A stretch of 64,000 bases of DNA from the NCBI RefSeq assembly GCF_035189165.1, contig NZ_CP045246.1, positions 1,922,001 through 1,986,000 on the forward strand, given 5' to 3'. Made by a program: the position numbers and the translations under genes. Of the stretch, positions 8,415 through 17,173 are shown in pieces. A model generated the notes under the pieces. That model worked only from the letters and a program-made list of their open reading frames with translations, did no database searches and was not told the origin of the DNA. The stretch comes from Arthrobacter sp. JZ12 (GTDB taxonomy: Bacteria > Actinomycetota > Actinomycetes > Actinomycetales > Micrococcaceae). Every line of letters starts with the position of its first letter. The first letter of the stretch is position 1.

Positions 8415-9338
8415 ATGAAAACCACCGATTCCACTCCCCTGTCAGGCACCCAGTACACGATCGAACACGGCCCCTATACGGCTTCGATCGCCAGTGTCGG
8501 GGCATCTTTAAGGTACCTTCGCCACGACAACCGCGACCTGGTTGTGCCCTACGACGCCGATGAGATCCGGCCCTCCTTCCGCGGCGCCGTGCTTGTGCCC
8601 TGGCCGAACCGCGTCGTCGACGGCAAGTACTCCTTCAACGGCGTGACCGAGCAGCTCGCCATCACGGAGCCGCAGCGCAACCACGCCATCCATGGGCTCC
8701 TCGGCTGGGTGGACTGGACCCTGGAGGGACAGACCGCGTCCGCACTCCGGCTTTCCGCGTCCGTGGTTCCCCAGAAGGGGTACCCGTTCCGGCTGGAGGT
8801 CGAGGTGTTGTATTCCCTCGACGACGACGGCCTGACCACCACCATCACGGCCGTGAACCCTGGGCCGTCCGCCGCACCCTATGGTTCTTCGGCACACCCG
8901 TACCTTGTGGCGGGCGAAGGTCTTGTTGACGACTGGACACTGGAGGTCCCTGCATCGTCCGTCCTGCAGGTCACCGAAGACCGCCTGATCCCCACCGATC
9001 TGACGGATGTGTCGTCGTCGCACTTCGATTTCCGGGAGCCCCGCCTGATTGGTTCCACCTTCGTGGACCACGCCTATACGAACATCAATTACGACGGCGG
9101 CGCCGCCACCGTCGCCGTGCGTGCCGCCGACGGCCGCGGTGCTGCGATCACATTTGACGAAGGCTGCCCCTGGGTTCAGATCCACACTGCGGACAAGCCC
9201 GATCCCGCAGTTTCACGGCTTGGCCTGGCAGCCGAACCGATGACCTGCCCGCCGGATGCATTCAACTCGGGAACGGATCTTCTTGTTCTTGAGCCCGGCG
9301 ACACCCACGCCGTCGGATGGCGCATCCACGCCCTATAG
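8415..9338 (+). CDS. Aldose 1-epimerase family protein
   Basis: Mutarotase-fold enzyme that interconverts alpha and beta anomers of aldoses. Family motifs seen: VPWPNRVVDGKYSFNG, NHAIHGLLGWVDW with the conserved active-site His, PYGSSAHPYL with the second catalytic His, and the C-terminal Glu in GLAAEPMTCPPDAFNSG. The start is ATG 8415 (MKTTDS); a TTG 9 nt upstream is in frame but would fall in the promoter box. Length of 307 residues is normal. With the GH65 enzyme and PfkB kinase it forms a plausible sugar-handling set, since GH65 products are beta anomers. Confidence 0.88.
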   Translation: MKTTDSTPLSGTQYTIEHGPYTASIASVGASLRYLRHDNRDLVVPYDADEIRPSFRGAVLVPWPNRVVDGKYSFNGVTEQLAITEPQRNHAIHGLLGWVDWTLEGQTASALRLSASVVPQKGYPFRLEVEVLYSLDDDGLTTTITAVNPGPSAAPYGSSAHPYLVAGEGLVDDWTLEVPASSVLQVTEDRLIPTDLTDVSSSHFDFREPRLIGSTFVDHAYTNINYDGGAATVAVRAADGRGAAITFDEGCPWVQIHTADKPDPAVSRLGLAAEPMTCPPDAFNSGTDLLVLEPGDTHAVGWRIHAL

Positions 9339-9361
9339 GCCTGTAGCCCTGTAGTTCGCCA

Positions 9362-9392
9362 GGAGCGCCTCCGCAGCCAGCGCAGGCGCTCC
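9362..9392. terminator. Hairpin between convergent epimerase and lacI genes
   Basis: GGAGCGCCT (9362-9370) pairs with AGGCGCTCC (9384-9392). It lies between the stops of two convergent genes and may serve both. A GCCGGGCC-rich tandem stretch follows to 9422. Confidence 0.5.
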
Positions 9393-9423
9393 CCAGGCTC
9401 GCCGGGCCGCCGGGCCGCCGGGG

Positions 9424-10416
9424 TCAGGGTTGCCGGGCTGGGCTGGTTGATCCGCGGACGAGGAAGTCAGGACGGAACATCACCGACGGCGGCGCGTGCT
9501 CGTCGGCGACTCCCCGCACGGCAGCGGCCACAATCGCTGACTCGTCCCAGCCGAACGAGGTCAGTTCGGGACTGACCAGGGGGGCAAGTTCGCTGTCGTC
9601 GAAGCCCATGATCGAAAGTTCTTCGGGAACGGCGAGGCCAAGCGAACGGGCTGCGCTGTACGCGCCGAACGCGAGGGAATCGCTGAGGCAGAACAGCGCC
9701 GTCGGACGTGTTTCTCCGGTCAACAGGGCGCGTGCGGCCTCCGAGGCCCCCGCAACCGACGGCCGGGAGGAGGCGACCGAAATCCGTAGACCCATGGCCT
9801 CTCCCAACCGCTCGACGAGCAGTTGTGCAGGTCTGCCCGGCGTGGACGGAAGGGAGGGGGTAAGAAGGCCGACCCTACGGTGTCCGAGTCCGGCCAGATG
9901 TTCGAGGGCTGTGCTGATGCCGAATTCGTTGTCGAAGAGCACGGAACGTGCGGCCGGCCTGAGCGGTAGGGCATCTCCGACCGACACCAGACGGATTCGT
10001 TCGGGAACGTCAGCCCAGTAAGCCGCCGAGGGGTCCACCGGCAGGACGATCGCCGCGTCCACTCGGCGGGTGGGGAGCGAGAGCAGCACGTCCCGTTCCC
10101 GCTCGGGTGAGGTGTCGACGTCGGCTATTGCCGAGAACATCCCGCGTTCATGGAGCGCCTCCGATAGCATGACGGCCAGGCCCTGCCGCCAGAGATCGCT
10201 GAGTGATCCGAGAATGGCGACGTTTCCGCTTGGCCCTCCGGCCAGCGCGCGGGCAACAGGGTCGGCCGTCCAACCCATTTCCTCGGCAATGGCCCTGACC
10301 CTTGCGACGGTCTTGTCGGACCCGCGCAGTCCCCTCAACGCGTAGGACGTTGCAGCCTTCGATAGACCGGCTGCGTTCGCGATGTCGCGCAGGGTGGGAC
10401 GCTTGGGCTCCGTCAT
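9424..10416 (-). CDS. LacI family transcriptional regulator
   Basis: A 330-residue LacI/GalR repressor. The N-terminal helix-turn-helix is clear (LRDIANAAGLSKAATSYALRG) and the hinge helix lies near residue 50-60 (DPVARALAGG). The periplasmic-binding-like domain has GLGHRRVGLLTP, CLSDSLAFGAYSAARSLGLAVPEELSIMGFDDSELAPLVSPELTS split over two lobes. It starts 19 bp after the ddl stop on the same strand, so it may be co-transcribed with ddl, but its likely targets are the convergent sugar genes. I found no clear LacI operator upstream of GH65 or the kinase. Confidence 0.9.
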   Translation of the reverse strand: MTEPKRPTLRDIANAAGLSKAATSYALRGLRGSDKTVARVRAIAEEMGWTADPVARALAGGPSGNVAILGSLSDLWRQGLAVMLSEALHERGMFSAIADVDTSPERERDVLLSLPTRRVDAAIVLPVDPSAAYWADVPERIRLVSVGDALPLRPAARSVLFDNEFGISTALEHLAGLGHRRVGLLTPSLPSTPGRPAQLLVERLGEAMGLRISVASSRPSVAGASEAARALLTGETRPTALFCLSDSLAFGAYSAARSLGLAVPEELSIMGFDDSELAPLVSPELTSFGWDESAIVAAAVRGVADEHAPPSVMFRPDFLVRGSTSPARQP

Positions 10417-10435
10417 AGGGCAGCCACGGAAAGGC

Positions 10436-11563
10436 CTAGCGCAGACCCGTCTTGCGCTCCAGCGCGAGCTCGATCAGCTCGTCGATGAGCTCCGTATAGG
10501 TAAGCCCTGACTTTGCCCACATCTGGGGATACATGCTGATCGGAGTAAACCCGGGCATGGTGTTGATCTCGTTGATGATCAGATCACCGGCAGGTGTGTA
10601 GAAGAAATCCACGCGGGACAGACCTTCGGTGCCCAGTGCGTCGAAAGCGACGGCGGCAAGTTCGCGGACCCGGTCGCTGATGTCCGGCGGGAGGTCGGCA
10701 GGACAGCTGAGCTCTGCGGCGGAACCGTCAACGTACTTCGCCTCGAAGTCGTACCACTCGTGAGCGCCCGGCTGCACCGCGATTTCACCCGGAAGACTGG
10801 TCCGCGGTTCATCCGTACCACGGCCCTGGAGTACGGCCACCTCGATTTCACGGCCGACGATACCGGCCTCGACGATAACCTTCGGGTCGAACTCCCGGGC
10901 CGTTTCCACGGCGGTTTCGAGTTCGGCCGGCGTCGTGGCACGCGAGATACCCATTGAGGATCCGGCGCGGGCGGGCTTCACGAACACCGGGAAACCCAGG
11001 CGCGACGCCCGCTCGAGGCAGGCCGAGCGGTTGCGGGTCCAGTCGCGGTCGGTGAACACCTCGTAGGGACCGACGGAGAGCCCCGCAGACGCAAACACCA
11101 CCTTCATGTAGTGCTTGTCCATGCCGACCGCGGAGGCGAGGACGCCGGCTCCCACATAGCGGACGTCTGCCATCTCGAGCATGCCCTGCAAGGTCCCGTC
11201 CTCTCCGAACGGTCCGTGCAGGAGGGGCAGGACAACGTCGATCCCGCCAAGGCTCTGCGGCATCGAGCCCGCCGAGGTAACCACGAGTTCCTGCGTGACC
11301 CCGCCGTTGGACGCCGTGGCGAGCACCACCGATTCTGACGAAACCGGAACCTCCGGCAGAACTTCCGAGCGCAGCGACCACTGTGATGGGTCCGACGATA
11401 CCAGCGACCACTGGCCGTTCTTGGCGATCCCGACGGGAACGACGTCGTACTTGTCCCGGTCGATTGCATGCAGCACGCCGGCGGCAGTCACGCAGCTGAC
11501 CGCGTGCTCGCTCGAGCGCCCGCCAAAAAGCACAAGGACGCGGGGCTTGGGAGATGGGGTCAC
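10436..11563 (-). CDS. ddl: D-alanine--D-alanine ligase
   Basis: Makes D-Ala-D-Ala for peptidoglycan precursors with ATP. The protein has the N-terminal LVLFGGRSSEHAVSCVTA motif, the ATP-grasp domain with FPVFVKPARAGSSMGISRA, and the C-terminal metal-binding DFFYTPAGDLIINEINTMPGFTPISMYPQMW. The start is GTG 11563, whose GTGA overlaps the gpsA stop, so translation is coupled. The 375-residue length is typical of the longer actinobacterial Ddl type. Confidence 0.95.
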   Translation of the reverse strand: MTPSPKPRVLVLFGGRSSEHAVSCVTAAGVLHAIDRDKYDVVPVGIAKNGQWSLVSSDPSQWSLRSEVLPEVPVSSESVVLATASNGGVTQELVVTSAGSMPQSLGGIDVVLPLLHGPFGEDGTLQGMLEMADVRYVGAGVLASAVGMDKHYMKVVFASAGLSVGPYEVFTDRDWTRNRSACLERASRLGFPVFVKPARAGSSMGISRATTPAELETAVETAREFDPKVIVEAGIVGREIEVAVLQGRGTDEPRTSLPGEIAVQPGAHEWYDFEAKYVDGSAAELSCPADLPPDISDRVRELAAVAFDALGTEGLSRVDFFYTPAGDLIINEINTMPGFTPISMYPQMWAKSGLTYTELIDELIELALERKTGLR

Positions 11564-12591
11564 AGTTCGCCTTCGGATTTCAGTTCGCGGGCCAGCAGTC
11601 GCGGGCCAAGATCGTGTACCGACAGGTTTCCCTGCAGTACGGCAACAACACTATCCGTAATCGGCATGTAGACGTTTCGTTGGCGCGCCAGGTCCAGCAC
11701 TGCCTGGGCGGACTTGATTCCCTCGGCCGTCTGGTTCATCGCCGCGGTGACTTCATCCAGGGTCAGGCCCTGGCCCAGCAGCCGGCCGGCGGTGTGGTTC
11801 CTTGAGAGCGGGGAGGAGCAGGTGGCAATGAGGTCTCCCATGCCGGCCAGCCCCGAAAGGGTTTCCCGTTCCGCTCCCAGCGCCACCGCCAGGCGCGTGG
11901 TCTCGGTGAGCCCGCGGGTGATCACCGATGCCTTGGTGTTGTCGCCCATCTGCTTTCCCTCGCAGATACCCACCGCCAGCGCGATCACGTTCTTCACGAT
12001 CCCGCCGATCTCCACCCCCACCACGTCGGTGTTGATGTACGGGCGGAAGTACGAGGCCGTGCAGGCCCCTGCGACCCACGCCGCGACTTCGGCGTCCGGG
12101 CACGCCACCACTGATGCGGTGGGCTCGCAGCGCGCGATCTCCATCGCGAGGTTGGGCCCGGAGACGACGGCGATGCGATCAGCGGGAAGTCCCAGTTCGC
12201 CGGCAAGCACCTGGCTCATGCGGTCGTCGGTGCCCACCTCCAGCCCTTTCATGAGGGACACTACGACGGCGTCGGGCGAGATCAGCGGCTTCCATGCGGA
12301 GAGTTGGGGGCGGAGGGATTGGGCGGGAACCGCGATCACCACCAGCTCTGCCCCGTCCAGCACCTCGGCGGCGTCCGTTGAGCAGCTGATGTTCTCCGGC
12401 AGCCATGTCTCGGCCAGGTAGCGGCTGTTGGTCCGCCTGCCGTTGATCTCCTCGGCAACTTCCTCGCGCCGGGCCCACAGGCGCACGTGGGTCCCGCTGC
12501 GTTCACCTGCGTCGGCAAGCACCTTGGCAAAGGTGGTCCCCCAGCTGCCGGCGCCAAGAACGGCTACGACGGCGGGAGGCCGACGTGTCAC
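11560..12591 (-). CDS. gpsA: Glycerol-3-phosphate dehydrogenase [NAD(P)+]
   Basis: Reduces dihydroxyacetone phosphate to sn-glycerol-3-phosphate for phospholipids. Visible motifs: NAD(P)-binding VLGAGSWGTTFAKVLADAG at the N-terminus, NSRYLAETWLPENI, VVSLMKGLE, VVSGPNLAMEIAR, the catalytic-Lys region GGIVKNVIALAVGICEGKQMGDNTKASVITRGLTE (listed in two parts in the protein), and GLAGMGDLIATCSSPLSRN. It overlaps plsC by 4 bp upstream and ddl by 4 bp downstream, so plsC-gpsA-ddl is one coupled operon. Confidence 0.95.
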   Translation of the reverse strand: MTRRPPAVVAVLGAGSWGTTFAKVLADAGERSGTHVRLWARREEVAEEINGRRTNSRYLAETWLPENISCSTDAAEVLDGAELVVIAVPAQSLRPQLSAWKPLISPDAVVVSLMKGLEVGTDDRMSQVLAGELGLPADRIAVVSGPNLAMEIARCEPTASVVACPDAEVAAWVAGACTASYFRPYINTDVVGVEIGGIVKNVIALAVGICEGKQMGDNTKASVITRGLTETTRLAVALGAERETLSGLAGMGDLIATCSSPLSRNHTAGRLLGQGLTLDEVTAAMNQTAEGIKSAQAVLDLARQRNVYMPITDSVVAVLQGNLSVHDLGPRLLARELKSEGEL

Positions 12592-13346
12592 TGTGCCTCA
12601 CCTGCGGGCGACTCGAAGTTCCGGCCCGTCTGCTTCTGGTTGCGCTCGGTTGGGTCCCAGCGCTCGGCGGGCGGTGTTTCGCCACGAAGCTCGGCAACCA
12701 GGTCCGTCAGTGCGTCCATGATGCGCGTGGTTGCGGCCTCCAGCGTGGTGCGGGTAATCGGCTGGTTCCGGAACTCCGACAGATCGACAGGTTCTCCAAC
12801 GAGGACGCGGGAGGTCTTCCGCGGGAAGAGGTACAGGCGACGGGCGTACCGCGGAAAGACCTCCTGGGCGCCCCAGTGCGCGATGGGCACCACGGGAGCG
12901 CCGGTCTGGAGGGCGAGGCGGGCCGCCCCCGTCCTTCCCTTCATGGGCCACATGTCCGGGTCCCTGGTCAGGGTCCCCTCGGGATAAATGATGATTCCGC
13001 CCCCGGCTTCGATCGCCTCACGCGCGACGTCGAGGGAGCGGTTGGCACCGGCCGACGTGCGTTCGACGGGAACCTGCAGGGTCGCTTTCAGCGCGGATCC
13101 CACCACGGGAATCCTGAACAGCGAAGCCTTGGCCAGGAAGTGCGGCAGCACCTTGTTGTTGTAGAGGAAATGACCGATCACGATCGGATCAATTTCCGTC
13201 ACATGGTTCGGGCAGACGATGAAGCCGGTGGCGCGGGGCAGGTGTTCAGCGCCCCGCCACTCCTTCGACATCATGGCGTTCATGAGCGGACGGAGGATGG
13301 TGGCGAGCACCGCAAAAGTGGCGCGCGACGAGACTGGTTCGCTCAT
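12588..13346 (-). CDS. Lysophospholipid (1-acylglycerol-3-phosphate) acyltransferase, PlsC family
   Basis: Transfers an acyl chain to glycerol-3-phosphate or its 1-acyl form at the membrane. The catalytic box here is NHVTEIDP rather than the usual NHxSxxD, but it keeps the catalytic His and Asp in H-X4-D spacing. The other blocks are VERTSAGANRS, IIIYPEGTLTRDPDMWPMKGRTGAARLAL (the EGT substrate-binding motif) and APVVPIAHWG. The start is ATG 13346 (MSEPVSS); an in-frame TTG extension into murA is unlikely. It sits 13 bp after murA. Confidence 0.9.
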   Translation of the reverse strand: MSEPVSSRATFAVLATILRPLMNAMMSKEWRGAEHLPRATGFIVCPNHVTEIDPIVIGHFLYNNKVLPHFLAKASLFRIPVVGSALKATLQVPVERTSAGANRSLDVAREAIEAGGGIIIYPEGTLTRDPDMWPMKGRTGAARLALQTGAPVVPIAHWGAQEVFPRYARRLYLFPRKTSRVLVGEPVDLSEFRNQPITRTTLEAATTRIMDALTDLVAELRGETPPAERWDPTERNQKQTGRNFESPAGEAQ

Positions 13347-13359
13347 GTTCGCGGTTCGC

Positions 13360-14703
13360 TCAGCGGCCGGTTCCGGCGTCAGCGATCTCGGCAACGTCGA
13401 AGTCGGCGCCGAGCCCTTCCAGTTTGTCCTGGAAACGCTCGTAGCCCCGATTGATCAGCTCGATGCCTGTGACTCGCGACGTTCCGTTGGCTGCCAGCGC
13501 TGCAATGAGGTGGCTGAAGCCGCCGCGCAGGTCAGGAACGTCGATGTCGGCACCGCGCAGCTGCACCGGACCGGAAATCACTGCCGAGTGGAGGAAGTTC
13601 CGCTGGCCGAAGCGGCAGGGCACGCTGCCGAGGCATTCGCGGTGCACCTGAATGTTGGCGCCCATCCGCACCAGCGCGTCCGTGAAGCCGAACCGGTTCT
13701 CGTACACGGTCTCGTGCACAATGGACACGCCCTCGGCCTGGGTGAGCGCAACCACCAGCGGCTGCTGCCAGTCCGTCATGAAGCCCGGGTGGACGTCCGT
13801 CTCCAGAACCAGCGGCGAGAGCTTGCCGCCGGGGTGGTAGAAGCGGATGCCGTCGTCGTTCACGTCGAAAGCACCACCGATCTTCCGGTAGGTGTTCAGG
13901 AATGCGGTGAGGTCCAGCTGGCGTGCGCCCTCGACGTAGATGTCGCCCCGAGTGACAAGCGCAGCCGAAGCCCACGAGGCGGTTTCGTTGCGGTCTGGAA
14001 TGGCCTTGTGGTTGTAGCCGCTGAGCTCGTCGACACCTTCGATGCGGATGGTGCGGTCGGTCTGGACGGTAATGATCGCGCCCATTTTCTGCAGTACCGC
14101 GATCAGGTCCATGATCTCCGGCTCGACGGCGGCTCCGCTCAGTTCGGTGATTCCCTCGGCGCGGGTTGCAGTCAGCAGCACCTGCTCGGTGGCTCCGACG
14201 CTGGGGTACGGCAGCTCGAGCTTTGCGCCTCGCAAACCCTTGGGCGCGGAGATCGAGATCCCACCGGGACGCTTGTCGACGACGGCGCCGAAGTTGCGCA
14301 GCACCTGCAGGTGGTAGTCGATCGGGCGGTCACCGATCTTGCAGCCGCCGAGGTCAGGGATGAATGCCTCGCCGATGCTGTGCATGAGTGGACCGCAGAA
14401 CAGGATAGGAATGCGCGAATCACCGGCATGGGCGTCGATGTCCTTGGATGCGGCCATCTTTGCATTGGCGGGATCCATGGTGAGATCTCCCGTTACCGGG
14501 TCCTTGCTCACCTCAACGCCATGCAGCTTCAGAAGGCTGGTGACGACGTCGACGTCCTTGATCTCCGGGACGTTCCGGAGCACGGACGGTTCGCTGCCCA
14601 GAAGCGCCGCAACCATTGCCTTCGGCACCAGGTTCTTGGCCCCGCGAACGGTTACCTTGCCTGCCAGAGGGACACCACCGCGGATGGTCAGAACGCTACC
14701 CAT
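13360..14703 (-). CDS. murA: UDP-N-acetylglucosamine 1-carboxyvinyltransferase MurA
   Basis: Catalyses the first committed step of peptidoglycan synthesis, transfer of enolpyruvate from PEP to UDP-GlcNAc. The GAKNLVPKAM motif near residue 22 carries the conserved Lys-Asn pair. The catalytic cysteine is Cys121 in DLGGCKIGDRPID, so the enzyme should be fosfomycin-sensitive by this criterion. The C-terminal half keeps VHETVYENRF and DLRGGFSHLIAALAA. A GAAGGAATTAGG purine run precedes the ATG. First gene of the murA-plsC-gpsA-ddl operon. Confidence 0.96.
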   Translation of the reverse strand: MGSVLTIRGGVPLAGKVTVRGAKNLVPKAMVAALLGSEPSVLRNVPEIKDVDVVTSLLKLHGVEVSKDPVTGDLTMDPANAKMAASKDIDAHAGDSRIPILFCGPLMHSIGEAFIPDLGGCKIGDRPIDYHLQVLRNFGAVVDKRPGGISISAPKGLRGAKLELPYPSVGATEQVLLTATRAEGITELSGAAVEPEIMDLIAVLQKMGAIITVQTDRTIRIEGVDELSGYNHKAIPDRNETASWASAALVTRGDIYVEGARQLDLTAFLNTYRKIGGAFDVNDDGIRFYHPGGKLSPLVLETDVHPGFMTDWQQPLVVALTQAEGVSIVHETVYENRFGFTDALVRMGANIQVHRECLGSVPCRFGQRNFLHSAVISGPVQLRGADIDVPDLRGGFSHLIAALAANGTSRVTGIELINRGYERFQDKLEGLGADFDVAEIADAGTGR

Positions 14704-14755
14704 GAATACCTAATTCCTTCAACGTGTGAGCCCAACAGCGAAAAGGCTCCTGCTA

Positions 14756-14761
14756 AGCATA
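14756..14761 (-). promoter_or_regulatory. murA: Putative -10 box for murA
   Basis: On the minus strand TATGCT lies about 50 nt upstream of the murA start, leaving a roughly 45-nt leader with a ribosome binding site. No good -35 is seen. The remaining sequence to 14966 shows no gene or strong hairpin. Confidence 0.4.
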
Positions 14762-14966
14762 GGAGCTACCGGGGGCAGACTGAAATAACGCGAAGCCTCA
14801 CAACAGGCGTGTTGCGGCCTTTCGGGGTCAACCGCCGGGAGCTTCCCAACATTCCCGGGACTGCGATCCCACTGGCGCGCTTCCCGCTACATCCCGACGG
14901 ATACGGCTGGCCAGACACACCCCAAACCGGCCATGGAATCACTCCGCGAACGGGCGCCCAGCTGAA

Positions 14967-15566
14967 TCAGAAGCGGGCCGGCAGCGTGGTGGGCTTGAAC
15001 GCTGGACGCTCCGCCTCAAAGGCGGTGATCGCGTCCTCGTGACGAAGGGTGAGGCCGATGTCGTCGAGCCCCTCCAGGAGGCGCCAGCGGGTGTAGTCAT
15101 CGATCTGGAACGGGGCAACGATGGAACCGCAGGTGACCAGGCGTGCCTCCAGATCAACCGTGATCTCGGTTCCCGGATGGGCTTCCAGTTCCTTCCAGAT
15201 CAGCTCGATATCGTCCTGAGCGAGCTGGGCTGCAACGAGCCCCTGCTTGCCGGAATTGCCGCGGAAGATATCGGCGAACCGCGAGGACAGCACCGCACGG
15301 AAGCCGAAGTCCTTAAGCGCCCAGACGGCATGTTCCCGAGAGGAGCCCGTGCCGAAGTCAGGGCCGGCAACCAGCACGGAACCGCGGTTGTACGGCTCCT
15401 TGTTCAGAATGAAGTTCTCGTCTTTGCGCCACGCTGCGAACAGCGCATCCTCGAAACCCGTACGGGTGATCCGCTTGAGGTAGACGGCGGGGATGATCTG
15501 GTCAGTGTCCACGTTGCTCTGCCGCAGCGGAACACCGATCCCGGTGTGAGTGCTGATCTTCTCCAT
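14967..15566 (-). CDS. leuD: 3-isopropylmalate dehydratase small subunit
   Basis: Small subunit of isopropylmalate isomerase in leucine synthesis. Motifs: the N-terminal [17 protein letters not shown], the substrate-recognition region [21 protein letters not shown] and [14 protein letters not shown]. The start ATG 15566 (MEKIST) has AAGGAG 5 nt upstream; the longer frame to 15611 would run into leuC. It follows leuC by 22 bp. Confidence 0.95.
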   Translation of the reverse strand: MEKISTHTGIGVPLRQSNVDTDQIIPAVYLKRITRTGFEDALFAAWRKDENFILNKEPYNRGSVLVAGPDFGTGSSREHAVWALKDFGFRAVLSSRFADIFRGNSGKQGLVAAQLAQDDIELIWKELEAHPGTEITVDLEARLVTCGSIVAPFQIDDYTRWRLLEGLDDIGLTLRHEDAITAFEAERPAFKPTTLPARF

Positions 15567-15588
15567 GGTTACTCCTTGAAAACTTGTC

Positions 15589-17058
15589 TCAGGCGGCGTG
15601 GGTGGCTGCATCGTCGGTGCGCAGGGCGGCTGCGGGCGGCAGCGGCTCCAGATCCGACGGCGAGCTCAGAGTTCCGCGGACAGCGGTCGCCGCTGCTACG
15701 ACGGGCGAGACCAGGTGCGTACGCCCGCCCTTGCCCTGCCGTCCCTCGAAGTTGCGGTTGGAGGTCGATGCACAGCGCTCCCCCGGGGCAAGCTGGTCGG
15801 GGTTCATACCCAGGCACATGGAACAACCGGCGAACCGCCATTCCGCGCCGAATTCCTTGAAGACCTGGTCCAGGCCTTCTGCCTCCGCTTCGAGACGGAC
15901 GCGGGCCGATCCGGGAACGACCATCATGCGGACATTCGGATCTTTCTGGCGGCCGCGGATGATGTCTGCGGCCAGCCGCAGGTCCTCAACCCGGCTGTTG
16001 GTGCAGGAGCCGAGGAAGACCGTGTCCACTCGGATGTCCTTCATGGGTGTGCCGGCGTCAAGGTCCATGTACTCCAGAGCGCGCCGGCAGGCCGCCTTCT
16101 CATTCTCGTCGGCGAAGTCCTCGGGCGAGGGCACGGCCTGGCTGAGCGAGACACCCTGGCCCGGGTTGGTTCCCCAGGTCACAAAGGGCTCCAGCTCGTC
16201 CGCGTCGAGGAAGACCTCGGCGTCGAATACTGCGTCGTCGTCGGTGCGGAGGGTGCGCCAGTAGTCGACGGCGGCGTCCCAGTCCTCACCCTGGGGCGCG
16301 TGCGCGCGGCCCTTCAGGTACTCGAACGTTGTCTCGTCCGGGGCGACCATGCCGGCGCGGGCGCCCGCCTCGATGGACATGTTGCAGATGGTCATGCGCG
16401 CATCCATGGACAGGGCGCGAATGGCGGACCCCCGGTACTCAAGTACGTAGCCCTGGCCTCCGCCGGTGCCGATCTTGGCGATTACGGCAAGGATGATGTC
16501 CTTCGACGTCACGCCCGGCTTGAGGGTGCCCTCGACATTGATCGCCATGGTCTTGAAGGGGTTCAGGGGCAGCGTCTGGGTTGCCATGACGTGCTCCACC
16601 TCGGAGGTGCCGATACCCATCGCGAGCGAACCGAAGGCTCCGTGCGTTGATGTGTGCGAGTCACCGCACACCACGGTGAGGCCGGGCTGCGTCAGTCCGA
16701 GCTGCGGACCGATGATGTGCACAATTCCCTGCTGGGCGTCGCCGAGGGAGTGCAGGCGGACACCGAACTCCTTGCAGTTGGCCCGCAGGGTTTCAATCTG
16801 CGTCCGGCTGGTGGGATCGGCGATCGGCCGGTCGATATCGATCGTCGGAGTGTTGTGATCCTCGGTGGCAATGGTGAGGTCCGGCCGGCGCAGCTTGCGT
16901 CCGGCAAGGCGAAGACCCTCGAATGCCTGGGGGGAGGTGACCTCGTGCACCAGGTGGAGGTCGATGTACAGCAGGTCAGGCTGCGCCTGGCCGTTCACCA
17001 CCTCACCCTTGCGCACAATATGCGATTCCCAGACTTTTTCTGCGAGCGTCTTGCCCAT
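15589..17058 (-). CDS. leuC: 3-isopropylmalate dehydratase large subunit
   Basis: Aconitase-type subunit that holds the 4Fe-4S cluster and with LeuD isomerises 2- to 3-isopropylmalate. The three cluster cysteines are visible in GSCTNSR (one) and [11 protein letters not shown] (two). Also present: [23 protein letters not shown] and [18 protein letters not shown]. The 489-residue length is normal. AAAGGAA precedes the ATG. It is transcribed away from the IclR gene, with a perfect inverted repeat between them. Confidence 0.96.
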   Translation of the reverse strand: MGKTLAEKVWESHIVRKGEVVNGQAQPDLLYIDLHLVHEVTSPQAFEGLRLAGRKLRRPDLTIATEDHNTPTIDIDRPIADPTSRTQIETLRANCKEFGVRLHSLGDAQQGIVHIIGPQLGLTQPGLTVVCGDSHTSTHGAFGSLAMGIGTSEVEHVMATQTLPLNPFKTMAINVEGTLKPGVTSKDIILAVIAKIGTGGGQGYVLEYRGSAIRALSMDARMTICNMSIEAGARAGMVAPDETTFEYLKGRAHAPQGEDWDAAVDYWRTLRTDDDAVFDAEVFLDADELEPFVTWGTNPGQGVSLSQAVPSPEDFADENEKAACRRALEYMDLDAGTPMKDIRVDTVFLGSCTNSRVEDLRLAADIIRGRQKDPNVRMMVVPGSARVRLEAEAEGLDQVFKEFGAEWRFAGCSMCLGMNPDQLAPGERCASTSNRNFEGRQGKGGRTHLVSPVVAAATAVRGTLSSPSDLEPLPPAAALRTDDAATHAA

Positions 17059-17141
17059 GAGGGGGTTCCTTTTCGTGCCTTCTACGGATCTTTCAATAAC
17101 TAGAGCAGGAGCGCATCTTCCCGCGCCACTCCGGTTACTTG

Positions 17142-17160
17142 CGTCTCAGATAATGAGACG
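17142..17160. promoter_or_regulatory. Perfect operator-like inverted repeat between leuC and iclR
   Basis: CGTCTCA-GATAA-TGAGACG, a perfect 7-bp inverted repeat with a 5-bp spacer. It ends 13 bp before the iclR start and lies 84 bp upstream of leuC. IclR regulators next to leuCD (LtbR in Corynebacterium, NdgR/AreB in Streptomyces) are known to bind this intergenic region. Related copies lie upstream of leuB and ilvB in this window. Confidence 0.7.
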
Positions 17161-17173
17161 GCAATATCAAGTT

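Noticed and set aside
13219-15042. 607-residue plus-strand open frame
   Set aside because: It lies antisense to murA and leuD, which have full catalytic motifs. It has no family motif, and its composition is that of a high-GC reverse-frame shadow.
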